This document shows, piece after piece, positions 32,527 through 40,399 of a DNA stretch of 64,000 nucleotides (position 1 is its first letter; every line of letters starts with the position of its first letter). The stretch spans positions 62,001-126,000 of the forward strand of contig NZ_JBFAKK010000013.1 in the NCBI RefSeq assembly GCF_040655735.1, in the 5' to 3' direction. The stretch is from Phytomonospora sp040655735 (GTDB taxonomy: Bacteria > Actinomycetota > Actinomycetes > Mycobacteriales > Micromonosporaceae). The translations under genes and the position numbers were made by a program. The notes beneath the pieces were generated by a model. The model saw only the letters and a list, made by a program, of their open reading frames with translations, made no database searches and was not told where the DNA came from.

Positions 32527-33206
32527 TCAGGGTCCTCATCGCCGACGACGAGCCGATGATGCGCGCCGGGATCCGCGCCGTCCTGTCCACCGCCGCCGAC
32601 GTCGAGATCGTCGCCGAGGCGCGCGACGGGCACGACGCCGTCGAGGGGGTGCGACGGCACCGGCCCGACGTCGCCGTCCTCGACATCCGCATGCCCGGCA
32701 CCGACGGCATCACCGCCGCCGGCGAGATCGCCCGCTTGGCCCCGGACACCGGCGTGGTCATGCTCACCACCTTCGGCGAGGACGACTACATCCTGCGCGC
32801 GCTCGGCGCCGGGGCCGCGGGCTTCCTCATCAAGTCCGGCGAGCCCGAGGAGCTGATCGCCGGGGTGCGGGCCGTCGCCGACGGCGCCGCCTACCTGTCA
32901 CCGAAGGTCGCCGCGCGGGTGCTCGCCCACCTCGCCGCCGGGGGCGCCGGGACGGCCGCCGCCCGCCGGGCCGATGCCCGCGCGCGGGTCGACGCCCTGA
33001 CCGCCCGGGAGCGAGAGGTGCTGTCCTACCTGGGCGCCGGATGGGCGAACGGGCGCATAGCCCGGCGCCTGGGCGTCGTGGAAGGGACGGTGAAGTTCCA
33101 CGTGAGCGCCATCCTGTCGCGGCTCGGCGTGGAGAACCGGGCCGCGGCGGCCGTCGTCGCCCACGAGGCCGGGATCGTCGCCCCCGAAGCGCCGCAGCAC
33201 GACTGA
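32523..33206 (+). CDS. NarL/LuxR-type response regulator
   Basis: 227 residues. Receiver domain about 1-120 with phospho-acceptor Asp54 (VAVLDIRMPGTDG), acidic pair in IADDE, and conserved Thr/Lys (VMLTTFGEDD, GFLIKSGEPEE). LuxR helix-turn-helix at about 155-215 (LTAREREVLSYLGAGWANGR, GTVKFHVSAILSRLGVENR). Overlaps the kinase stop by GTGA, so the pair is co-translated. The antisense PAP2 frame runs through its 3' third. Confidence 0.92.
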   Translation: MIRVLIADDEPMMRAGIRAVLSTAADVEIVAEARDGHDAVEGVRRHRPDVAVLDIRMPGTDGITAAGEIARLAPDTGVVMLTTFGEDDYILRALGAGAAGFLIKSGEPEELIAGVRAVADGAAYLSPKVAARVLAHLAAGGAGTAAARRADARARVDALTAREREVLSYLGAGWANGRIARRLGVVEGTVKFHVSAILSRLGVENRAAAAVVAHEAGIVAPEAPQHD

Positions 33207-33854
33207 CACCGGCCGCGCGGCCAGGCGCGTGAGCAGCAGGTGCGCGACCAGGACCCCGGCGGTGCCGAGGACCGCGCCGGCGGCCACGTCGTGCGGATAG
33301 TGCACCCCGGCGACGACCCGCAGCAGCGGCACCGCCGCGCCCAGCGGCAGCGCCACGAAGGCCAGGCGCGGGCGCAGCACCACCAGAGCGACCGCGATCG
33401 CCACCGCGACGGTGGAATGGTTGCTGGGGAAGGACCAGTCACCCGGCTCGGGGCACTCCTCGATGGCCGAGGCGCCCGGCACCGCGCGGCACGGGCGCTC
33501 CTGGTCGACGGCCAGCTTCCACGCCTCGCTGACCGCGTAGGCCGCGGCCGTGCCGAGTCCGGCGACCACGCCCGCCGCGGCCCGGTTCCAGTCGCGGCGC
33601 CGCACCGCCGTCCACCACACCCACGCCGTCCAGAGCAGCAGGACACCGAAGCAGGCCAGTGTCAGGATCTCCACCGGCACCGCCGATCCGGCGGGCGCCA
33701 CAGTGGACAGCGACCGGTAGAGCGAGGCCGACCAGCCGTCGGTGACCAGGACCGTGTCGGTCGTGCCGACCCCTCCCGGCGACAGCCAGGCGACCGCGGC
33801 GAGCGCCACGGCGACCACTCCGGCCGCGGCGAGCAGATTTCTCAGCGTTCTCAT
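32898..33854 (-). CDS. PAP2-family phosphatase with long antisense C-terminal extension
   Basis: 318 residues as read. Residues 1 to about 218 are a six-helix PAP2/lipid phosphatase: KLAVDQERPCRAVP (variant of KxxxxxxRP), PSNHSTVAVAIAVAL (PSGH-like motif with Asn), and VAGVHYPHDVAAG (SRxxxxxHxxxD-like, His and Asp). After ARPVSVVLRRFGG the frame simply continues for about 100 codons on the opposite strand of the response regulator gene, with no stop until 32898. That tail is Gly/Arg/Pro-rich and has no family likeness. Start ATG 33852-33854 lies 8 nt after TAGGTT (33863-33868), leaderless. Substrate could be undecaprenyl pyrophosphate or phosphatidate. Confidence 0.75.
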   Translation of the reverse strand: MRTLRNLLAAAGVVAVALAAVAWLSPGGVGTTDTVLVTDGWSASLYRSLSTVAPAGSAVPVEILTLACFGVLLLWTAWVWWTAVRRRDWNRAAAGVVAGLGTAAAYAVSEAWKLAVDQERPCRAVPGASAIEECPEPGDWSFPSNHSTVAVAIAVALVVLRPRLAFVALPLGAAVPLLRVVAGVHYPHDVAAGAVLGTAGVLVAHLLLTRLAARPVSVVLRRFGGDDPGLVGDDGRRGPVLHAEPRQDGAHVELHRPFHDAQAPGYAPVRPSGAQVGQHLSLPGGQGVDPRAGIGPAGGGRPGAPGGEVGEHPRGDLR

Positions 33855-33992
33855 GGACGCCGAACCTAGGGACGCCGCGGGTCGCGCGGCACCGCCGAAA
33901 GACGAGCCGGGCACCTTGACGAAGGTCGAGGGCCGGACTCCGAAGCGGCCACGGCCGTCTTTCGTCGGCGGGCTCGACTAAGGTTCACCTAC

Positions 33993-35231
33993 ATGGGCAC
34001 CAACGACGACACCGGCCCGGCCGTGACGACGCTGCGGGTCGGGATGATCGGTTACGCCTTCATGGGCCAGGCGCACTCGGCGGCCTGGCGGGACGTGAAC
34101 CCCGTGTACGCCGACCTGCCGGTCTCGGTGGAGTTGACGGCCCTGTGCGGGCGCAGCACCGAGATGGTCACCGCCGCCGCCCGCCAGTACGGCTGGAGCC
34201 GTGCCGAGACGGACTGGCGCGCCGTCGTCGAGGCCGATGACATCGACATCGTCGACATCAGCACCCCCGGCGACACCCACGCCGAGATCGCCATCGCCGC
34301 CCTGCGCGCCGGCAAGCACGTGCTGTGCGAGAAGCCGATGGCCAACACCGTCGAAGAGGCCGAGCGGATGGCCGCGGTCGCCGCCGAGTCGCCCGGCCTG
34401 GTCGCCATGGTCGGCTTCACCTACCGTCGCGTCCCGGCGGTCACCTTCCTGCGCCACCTGGTCCAGAGTGGACGGTTCGGGCGGCTGCGGCACGTGCGCG
34501 CCGTGTACCTCCAGGACTGGCTCGCCGACGCCGACTCGACCTGGACCTGGCGGCTCGACAAGGACAAGGCCGGCTCCGGGGCGCTGGGCGACATCGGGGC
34601 GCACATCGTCGACATGGCCGCCTACGTGACCGGCCAGCACATCACCCGGCTCGTCGCCGACACCGAGACCTTCGTGACCGAGCGGCCCCTGGCCGACGAC
34701 GACGGGACCGGCGAGGTCACCGTCGACGACACCGCCTCGTTCCTCGCGCGGCTCGACGGGGGAGCGGTGGCGACCTTCGAGGCGAGCCGCTTCGCCACCG
34801 GCCGCAAGAACGCGCTGCGCCTGGAACTCAACGGAAGCAAGGCGTCGGCCGTGTTCGATCTCGAGCGGCCCAACGAGCTGATGTTCTACGAGACCGACGC
34901 GCCCGCCGCCGAGCAGGGATTCCGCCGCATCCTCGTGACCGAGAAGACCCACCCGTACTTCGACGTGTGGTGGCCGCCCGGGCACACGATCGGGTACCAG
35001 CAGCCCTTCACACACCAGGCGCACGACTTCATCCGCGCGATCATCGACTCGACCGCGGTGAGCCCCGACTTCGCCGAGGGGTTGCGCGTACAGCGGGTGC
35101 TGGACGCGGTGCAGCGGAGCAAGGCGAGCGGGGAATGGGTGGAGTTGCCGGTGGAGCCGGGGTCCGGCGCGGGGAAGGGCGCGGCGCGCAGGAAACCGCG
35201 GCGTGGGGTGCTGCGGCGGAAGGGGAAGTAG
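33993..35231 (+). CDS. Gfo/Idh/MocA-family oxidoreductase
   Basis: 412 residues. N-terminal Rossmann domain with LRVGMIGYAFMGQAHSAAWR and the family hallmark GKHVLCEKPMANTVEEAE near residue 112, then the alpha/beta sugar-binding domain (GALGDIGAHIVDMAAYVTG, with the catalytic Asp/His pair). Such enzymes oxidise sugars or inositols with NAD(P). ATG 33993 lies 8 nt after TAAGGT (33979-33984). The TIM-barrel isomerase at 37423 may belong to the same catabolic theme, though the two are not adjacent. The last 30 residues are basic. Confidence 0.9.
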   Translation: MGTNDDTGPAVTTLRVGMIGYAFMGQAHSAAWRDVNPVYADLPVSVELTALCGRSTEMVTAAARQYGWSRAETDWRAVVEADDIDIVDISTPGDTHAEIAIAALRAGKHVLCEKPMANTVEEAERMAAVAAESPGLVAMVGFTYRRVPAVTFLRHLVQSGRFGRLRHVRAVYLQDWLADADSTWTWRLDKDKAGSGALGDIGAHIVDMAAYVTGQHITRLVADTETFVTERPLADDDGTGEVTVDDTASFLARLDGGAVATFEASRFATGRKNALRLELNGSKASAVFDLERPNELMFYETDAPAAEQGFRRILVTEKTHPYFDVWWPPGHTIGYQQPFTHQAHDFIRAIIDSTAVSPDFAEGLRVQRVLDAVQRSKASGEWVELPVEPGSGAGKGAARRKPRRGVLRRKGK

Positions 35232-35421
35232 GGGGCGGCGCAGCGGCCGGCTCTCGACCAGCGGGTTCGCCATGCGAGTGCCGGATTCACGGGCAGGTTC
35301 ACTTCGGCGGTGCGTGCTGGAGTCGGCGGCCGCTCGGTTGGATGGCGGCAGGTCGCCGGGCCGAACGGCGCCGCCACAACACCCACGCCCGATCCCACCG
35401 AGCCCACACGCCCCCATCCAC

Positions 35422-35811
35422 CTACGGCGTATAGATCCGGTACCCCGGCAGTGCCCGGTGCGGCATCGACTCGTAGAACGCCGTCGCCGCGTCGTCGGCG
35501 AGCAGGTCCATCCGCTTCACCCCGCAGCGGACGAAGGCCTCGGCGACCAGGGCCCGCGCGACGCCGCGCCGCCGGTGCTCCGCCGCGGTGACGAGGAGGT
35601 CGAGGAAGGCGCTGATCGCGCCGTCGGTGAGGACGTGGGCGAAGCCGGTCACCTCCCCTTCGTCGTCGAGGGCGACGAGGGCGATCGTGCCTGGGGCGGT
35701 GGCGGCGCGGGCGGCGCGCTCGGGGTCGGCCCAGTTCGGCCAGCCCTCGGCGGCGCACATGGCGACGACGGCGGCGAGGTGCCGGGCGGGGTCGAAGTCT
35801 TCAACGAGCAT
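35422..35811 (-). CDS. GNAT-family N-acetyltransferase
   Basis: About 129 residues from ATG 35809-35811 (MLVEDFDPARHLAAVVAMC); a GTG at 35883 beside GGAGAC would add 24 residues. Acetyl-CoA site motif A is AFLDLLVTAAEHRRRGVARALVAEAF (R/Q-x-x-G-x-G/A pattern as RRRGVA), and the C-terminal strand ends in DDAATAFYESMPH. The acceptor substrate is unknown. It is followed on the left by 190 bp without recognisable features up to the oxidoreductase stop. Confidence 0.8.
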   Translation of the reverse strand: MLVEDFDPARHLAAVVAMCAAEGWPNWADPERAARAATAPGTIALVALDDEGEVTGFAHVLTDGAISAFLDLLVTAAEHRRRGVARALVAEAFVRCGVKRMDLLADDAATAFYESMPHRALPGYRIYTP

Positions 35812-35943
35812 GCCGATGAGGGTGGCAGGCGCGGGGCTCGGGCGCATCCTCATTGCCACCGCTTCGCCGTCGCCGGTGGTCACGTCTCCGTGAGCGATTC
35901 TCTCTGGATCCGGAGGCGCTGGGGAAGGATCGACGCGGGCATG

Positions 35944-35975
35944 AAAACAGCCCCCGGTGGATTCCTCCGGGGGCT
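35944..35975 (-). terminator. Intrinsic terminator of tRNA-Asn
   Basis: On the minus strand AGCCCCCGG, 9-nt loop, CCGGGGGCT (35949-35975), followed by GTTTTC (35943-35948). One of the few hairpins here with a T-run; it ends the tRNA transcript 11 nt after the mature 3' end. Confidence 0.85.
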
Positions 35976-35986
35976 TCGCCTCGCTG

Positions 35987-36059
35987 CTCCCTGTGATGGA
36001 CTCGAACCATCAACCTGCCGGTTAACAGCCGGCTGCTCTGCCAATTGAGCTAACAGGGA
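35987..36059 (-). tRNA. tRNA-Asn (GTT)
   Basis: 73 nt. Acceptor stem TCCCTGT/ACAGGGA, D-arm TAGCTCAATTGGCAGAGCA, anticodon stem-loop GCCGG-CTGTTAA-CCGGC with anticodon GTT, T-arm GGTTCGAGTCC, discriminator G. CCA is not encoded. Confidence 0.97.
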
Positions 36060-36219
36060 TCGGAGCCGTTCCTGGCGCCTGACATAGAGTACAGCACCCC
36101 GCCGCAGTGTCTCCAACCGGATTACCCGCCGACCGATCGTGCCCTCTTCCTGCCAAGACGCATGATCCCCGGCAAAATGGGCACCCTACGGTCAGAGGTA
36201 TCGACGAAAGGGGTGACCC

Positions 36220-36504
36220 ATGCGCAAAGTGGCGTTCGTGGCGGGGTTCGCGATCGGCTACGTGCTCGGCACCAAGGCCGGGCGCGAGCGCTACGAGCAG
36301 ATCGTGCGCGCGACGAAACGTGTCCGCGAGAACCCCACCGTGCAGAGCACGGCCGGGTTGGTGCAGGCACAGGTCGGCCGGATCACCGAGAAGGGCAAGG
36401 ACGCCCTCTCCCACACCAGGCTCGGCGCCGCGGTGCTCGGCGAGAGTGAGCAGTACAAGGCCTCGCGTTACGAGACCCCCGACCATCTCCCCCAGGGCTT
36501 CTAG
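36220..36504 (+). CDS. YtxH-like small membrane-associated protein
   Basis: 94 residues: one short N-terminal hydrophobic stretch (VAFVAGFAIGYVLGTKAG), then an amphipathic, charged helix (GRERYEQIVRATKRVRENP). The GYVLGTKAGRERYEQI motif is widespread in actinobacteria as an uncharacterised, probably stress- or envelope-linked protein. AAGGGGTGACCC precedes ATG. Its stop interlocks with the convergent gene in one CTAG. Confidence 0.85.
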   Translation: MRKVAFVAGFAIGYVLGTKAGRERYEQIVRATKRVRENPTVQSTAGLVQAQVGRITEKGKDALSHTRLGAAVLGESEQYKASRYETPDHLPQGF

Positions 36505-37412
36505 CCCTTAGACGACAACGGCACCGACGCGCCGGATCCACGTCCCGTCGTCCTCGTGACGGCGATCACACCGCCGACGATGATCGCGCCCACCCACAGC
36601 ACGAACGACACGATGTAGGGCCACGAGGGCGCGGCCATGTCGGCACGGACGAGGATCGGCGCGTCGGTGCCGCTCGCCCACCACAGGCCGCCCCGGATCA
36701 TCTTGACGAAGTCGCCCTCGCCCCAGGCGTCGTAGTCGTTGCCCATCGAGGTCACCATCACGCGTCCCGCACCGACCTCGCGCACCCAGGTCGTCTGGAC
36801 CTCGATGGAGTCGTCGCCGGGGTAGGACGCGATCGTCGTGGTCCCGGGGATCTCGGCGGGGTCGACGACCGGCGCGTACCAGACGTCGTTGGAGTCCCAG
36901 CCCGTCGAGGAGTCCTTCGACGACGGGTGCTCGGCGACCAGGGTCACGTCCTTCTTCACCGCCTCGCCGGTGTCGGCGACGACCCTCGGCCCGACGGTCT
37001 GCGCGTACCAGTCCCACTCCGGTTCGGCGTTGACGGTCGCCGCGGACGCGGCGACGAAGCCGCCGCCGCCCTCCACGTACGAGGTCAGGGCCGCGCGGCC
37101 GGCCTCGTCGAGGACACTGCCGCTCACCCCCGCCCACAGCACGGCCTGGTACGAGCTCAGGCCGTCGGCGCTGATCGCGGCGGGGTCGTGGGTCACGTCG
37201 ACGCGCACCCCGAAGGAGCGGCCCATGATCGCCAGGGACTGCTCGGCCTTCGCGACGGCGGCCTCCTCGCCCCCGCCGTCGGAGCCGGGCGGGGTGAGGA
37301 CGAGCACGGAGAACGCCGGCGCGTCCTCGGCCGCCGCCGGACCGGCCGGTCCGGCGACGGCCAGCGCCGTCAGGAATGCCGCCGTGAGTGTCGCCGCAGC
37401 CCTTCGTGCCAT
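36501..37412 (-). CDS. ThuA-like domain, secreted and membrane-anchored
   Basis: 303 residues. Signal peptide 1-28 (MARRAAATLTAAFLTALAVA), then a glutamine-amidotransferase-like ThuA domain (FSVLVLTPPGSDGG; YQAVLWAGVSGSVLDEAGRA; SYVEGGGGFVAASAATVN; a His in VAEHPSSKDS), and a C-terminal helix (WPYIVSFVLWVGAIIVGGVI) followed by a short basic tail. It therefore sits outside the cell, anchored at its C-terminus. ThuA proteins take part in disaccharide catabolism in other bacteria; an exported form is less usual. It follows the isomerase gene by 10 nt, so the two are an operon. Confidence 0.75.
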   Translation of the reverse strand: MARRAAATLTAAFLTALAVAGPAGPAAAEDAPAFSVLVLTPPGSDGGGEEAAVAKAEQSLAIMGRSFGVRVDVTHDPAAISADGLSSYQAVLWAGVSGSVLDEAGRAALTSYVEGGGGFVAASAATVNAEPEWDWYAQTVGPRVVADTGEAVKKDVTLVAEHPSSKDSSTGWDSNDVWYAPVVDPAEIPGTTTIASYPGDDSIEVQTTWVREVGAGRVMVTSMGNDYDAWGEGDFVKMIRGGLWWASGTDAPILVRADMAAPSWPYIVSFVLWVGAIIVGGVIAVTRTTGRGSGASVPLSSKG

Positions 37413-37422
37413 AGGCGTCAAC

Positions 37423-38448
37423 CTACCGGTCGGACGAGAAGGCCGCGTCGAAGGAGGCCGTCGGCGGCGTGATCGCGTTGAGGTCGCGCACGAAGTCGAG
37501 CGCCTCGGGCGCCCCGTGCAGGCGATCCATGCCCGCGTCCTCCCACTCGATGGAGATGGGGCCGGTGTAGCCGATGGAGTTGAGGGCGCGGAAGCAGTCC
37601 TCCCACGGCACGTCACCGCGCCCGGTCGACACGAAGTCCCACCCGCGCCGCGGGTCGCCCCACGACAGGTGAGAGGACAGGCGCCCGCGACGCCCGTCGC
37701 CCACGCGGACGCGGGTGTCCTTGCAGTCGACGTGGTAGATGCGGTCGGCGAAGTCGAGGATGAAGCCGGCCGGGTCGAGGTCCTGCCACACCATGTGCGA
37801 GGGGTCCCAGTTCAGGCCGAAGGCCTCGCGGCGGCCGATCGCGTCGAGGGTCTTGACCGTCGAGTAGTAGTCGTAGGCGATCTCGCTGGGGTGGACCTCG
37901 TGGGCGAAGCGGACGCCGGCGTCGTCGAAGGCGTCCAGGATCGGGTTCCAGCGGTCGGCGAACTCGCGGTAGCCGGCCTCGATGGTCGACTCCGGGACGG
38001 GCGGGAACATCGCCACGTAGTGCCAGATCGGCGAGCCGGTGAAGCCGACCACTGTGGACACACCCAGCGCGGCGGCGGCATGGGCCGTGGCCTGCATCCG
38101 CTCGGCCGCGCGGGTGCGGACGCCTTCAGGGTCGCCGTCGCCGTAGACCTCGGGGTGCAGGATCGACTTGTGGCGGTCGTCGATCGGGTGGTCGCAGACG
38201 GCCTGGCCGGTGAGGTGGTTGGAGATCGCCCAGACGCCGAGGCCGTGCTTTTCGAGCAGGTCGCGCTTCTCGGCGATGTAGGAGTCGCTCTCCAGGGCCT
38301 TCACGACGTCGAAGTGGTCGCCCCAGCAGCAGATCTCCAGGCCGTCGTAGCCCCATTCGGAGGCCAGGCGGCACACCTCCACGAAAGGCAGGTCGGCCCA
38401 CTGGCCGGTGAAGAGGGTGACAGGGCGGGACTGGGGGTGGGAGGTCAC
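37423..38448 (-). CDS. Sugar phosphate isomerase/epimerase (AP endonuclease 2 TIM barrel)
   Basis: 341 residues. The barrel carries metal ligands at EVHPSEIAYD (Glu, His), GLNWDPSHMVWQ (Asp, His), VDCKDTRV, and a C-terminal ISIEWEDAGMD (Glu). These fit xylose-isomerase-like enzymes of sugar and inositol catabolism. The N-terminus (TLFTGQWADLPFVEVCRLAS) is also typical. It is the first gene of an operon with the ThuA-like gene; the upstream 313 bp hold its promoter. Confidence 0.88.
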   Translation of the reverse strand: MTSHPQSRPVTLFTGQWADLPFVEVCRLASEWGYDGLEICCWGDHFDVVKALESDSYIAEKRDLLEKHGLGVWAISNHLTGQAVCDHPIDDRHKSILHPEVYGDGDPEGVRTRAAERMQATAHAAAALGVSTVVGFTGSPIWHYVAMFPPVPESTIEAGYREFADRWNPILDAFDDAGVRFAHEVHPSEIAYDYYSTVKTLDAIGRREAFGLNWDPSHMVWQDLDPAGFILDFADRIYHVDCKDTRVRVGDGRRGRLSSHLSWGDPRRGWDFVSTGRGDVPWEDCFRALNSIGYTGPISIEWEDAGMDRLHGAPEALDFVRDLNAITPPTASFDAAFSSDR

Positions 38449-38761
38449 GTCGGCTCCTGACGGGTGGGGGATCAGGTTGCGGGTCGCAGTTGCGGTTCGC
38501 AGAGAGCCTAAACCTTCTGGGGTGTAAGTGAAGGGGTGAACTTGGCGCGCTGACCGGCGGAACCACTCGCGAGGCCGCTCACCCTGCCCGTTCCCTCACT
38601 CAGCGCCCCCGCCGGCGCCGTCCCTCGCCCCATCCCGCCATCCCTCTCCTCAACTGTCAGATCAAGGACAGAAACGGAGTCGTTCCGTCCGAGAGTTCAC
38701 AAAATCAATCGCCGAACGCGGTAACACCCCACCTACCCCTTGACGCTGCAATATTTGAAGC
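38449..38761. other. Intergenic region of 313 bp
   Basis: Divergent promoter region between the isomerase and a small gene. The right part is notably A/T-richer than its surroundings (38690-38760) and holds TTGACG at 38738-38743. A short inverted repeat ACGGA-GTCGT-TCCGT lies near 38670. No gene is supported here. Confidence 0.4.
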
Positions 38762-38965
38762 ATGGAGCAGCACGACAAGGGGGCTTCGGTGACGGAGGAA
38801 CTGCGCCTGCGCATCCGCGACGCGGAGGCGGCACTGATGGCCCATGCGCCGGACCCGTACAGCGGATGGTGTCCGACCTGCCGCGTGACGGGTCCCTGCG
38901 CGGAGTACGAACCCGCCGCCAACCGCCTGGGCGAACTGCGCGACCGCCGCGACCACCACGGCTAG
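38762..38965 (+). CDS. Small CxxC protein, hypothetical
   Basis: 67 residues (or 58 from GTG 38789). The core YSGWCPTCRVTGPCAEYEPA with three cysteines, next to a helical, charged N-terminus, is a recurrent short actinobacterial family that may bind one zinc. No function is known. It starts directly after an A/T-rich promoter region; the downstream gene has its own promoter. Confidence 0.6.
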   Translation: MEQHDKGASVTEELRLRIRDAEAALMAHAPDPYSGWCPTCRVTGPCAEYEPAANRLGELRDRRDHHG

Positions 38966-38995
38966 GACCAGCGCCGTCCCGTAGCGTTGGCAACC

Positions 38996-39958
38996 GTGCT
39001 GCACCTGCGAATCATCGCCCCTCCCGACCGCACGGAAGACGTCGCGACCCTTCTCGCGGGCAACCCCGCCGCGACCAACCTCGTCGTCCTCCCCGGCGCG
39101 GCCCGCAGTCCCGTCGGCGACGTGGTCATGTGCGACGTCGCCCGTGAAGCCGCCAACGAGATCCTGGAGGCACTCGACGGTCTCGGCATCGACCACGACG
39201 GCTCGATCGCCGTCGAGCGCGTCGACATGGCCATCTCCGACGGCGCCGAGGCGGCCAAGGAACTCGCGCCCGGCCACGCCGACGACGCCGTCGTGTGGGA
39301 GGAGTTCGGCCGCCGCGTCGACGAGAGCAGCGAGTTGACCTGGTCCTTCGTGGTCTTCCTCGCGATCGCGGTGCAGATCGCCGCGATCGGCGTCCTTCTC
39401 GACTCGCCGATCCTCATCGTCGGCTCGATGGTCCTCGGCCCGGAGTTCGGGCCCGTCGCGGCGATCTGCTTCGGCATCCTGCGCCGCCGGCCGGGGCTGA
39501 TCTGGTCATCGGTGCGGACCCTGCTGCTCGGTTTCATCGCGGCGATCGCGGTCACCTGGCTGTGCGCCTTCGTGTCCTACAAGATCGGCTGGATCGACGG
39601 GACGTGGCTCGACGGCGTCGGCCGCGAGACGCAGTTCATCGTCAAACCCGACCGCTGGTCGTTCATCGTCGCGCTGCTCGCCGGGGCCGCCGGCATGCTG
39701 TCGATGACCTCCGACAAGTCCACCGCCCTGGTCGGCGTCTTCATCTCCGTCACGACCGTCCCGGCCGCCGGGTACATCGCCGTGGCCATGGCCGTCGGGC
39801 ACTGGGAGGAGGTGACGCCCTCACTGACACAGCTGGGCGTCAACCTCGCCGGAATGATCCTCGCCGGAGTGGCGGCGCTGATCGTGCTGCGACTGGTGTG
39901 GGGCCGCGCGGGGCTCAGGGAGCGCATCGCGCGGCGGGTACGCGTCAATCCGAGATGA
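38996..39958 (+). CDS. DUF389-family membrane protein
   Basis: 320 residues from GTG 38996, 8 nt after TAGCGT (38982-38987). An N-terminal soluble alpha/beta domain (1-120) with RIIAPPDRTEDVATLLAGNP, then five to six helices including the DUF389 hallmark SPILIVGSMVLGPEFGPVAA. Function unknown. The C-terminus is arginine-rich. The 3' end overlaps the convergent ridA-like gene by 14 nt. Confidence 0.85.
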   Translation: MLHLRIIAPPDRTEDVATLLAGNPAATNLVVLPGAARSPVGDVVMCDVAREAANEILEALDGLGIDHDGSIAVERVDMAISDGAEAAKELAPGHADDAVVWEEFGRRVDESSELTWSFVVFLAIAVQIAAIGVLLDSPILIVGSMVLGPEFGPVAAICFGILRRRPGLIWSSVRTLLLGFIAAIAVTWLCAFVSYKIGWIDGTWLDGVGRETQFIVKPDRWSFIVALLAGAAGMLSMTSDKSTALVGVFISVTTVPAAGYIAVAMAVGHWEEVTPSLTQLGVNLAGMILAGVAALIVLRLVWGRAGLRERIARRVRVNPR

Positions 39959-40358
39959 CGGCCAGCGCGTCGATCTCGACGAGCATCTCCTCGCGCGGCA
40001 GGCCGGTCATCACCGTCGTGCGGCACGGCAGGACGCCGCTGCCGACGCGCTCGGCGACGAACTCGCCGTAGGCCTCGTTCATCGCGGCGAAGTCGTCGCG
40101 GGTCGTCAGGTAGACGCGCAGCATGATCACGTCGTCGAGGCTCGCGCCCCCGGCCTTGAGGATGGCCTCGACGTTCTGGAGGGTGCGCACGGTCTGCGCC
40201 TTGACGTCACCGGCGTGCAGGTACTCGCCGGTGGCGGGGTCGACGGGCCCCTGCCCGGAGACCTGGAGGAGCGGACCTTTGCGAACACCCTGTGAGAAAG
40301 TGTGCGCGGGGGCGGGGGCGGGGGCGGCGTCGGTACGGATCGCGGTCTTGTCGGCCAT
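39945..40358 (-). CDS. RidA-family (YjgF/YER057c) protein
   Basis: 137 residues. Typical RidA strands: FSQGVRKGPLLQVSGQGPVD, DVKAQTVRTLQNVEAILKAGG, and the active-site arginine region near PCRTTVMTGLP (Arg in CRTTV) with Glu in LVEIDALAV. RidA proteins hydrolyse reactive enamine/imine intermediates made by PLP dehydratases. That fits the divergent D-amino-acid enzyme next door. ATG is 6 nt after TAAGTT (minus strand, 40365-40370), leaderless. Confidence 0.9.
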   Translation of the reverse strand: MADKTAIRTDAAPAPAPAHTFSQGVRKGPLLQVSGQGPVDPATGEYLHAGDVKAQTVRTLQNVEAILKAGGASLDDVIMLRVYLTTRDDFAAMNEAYGEFVAERVGSGVLPCRTTVMTGLPREEMLVEIDALAVISD

Positions 40359-40399
40359 GCGGGTAACTTACATCTCTCGTGATCTTTGAGGAGGCCGCG

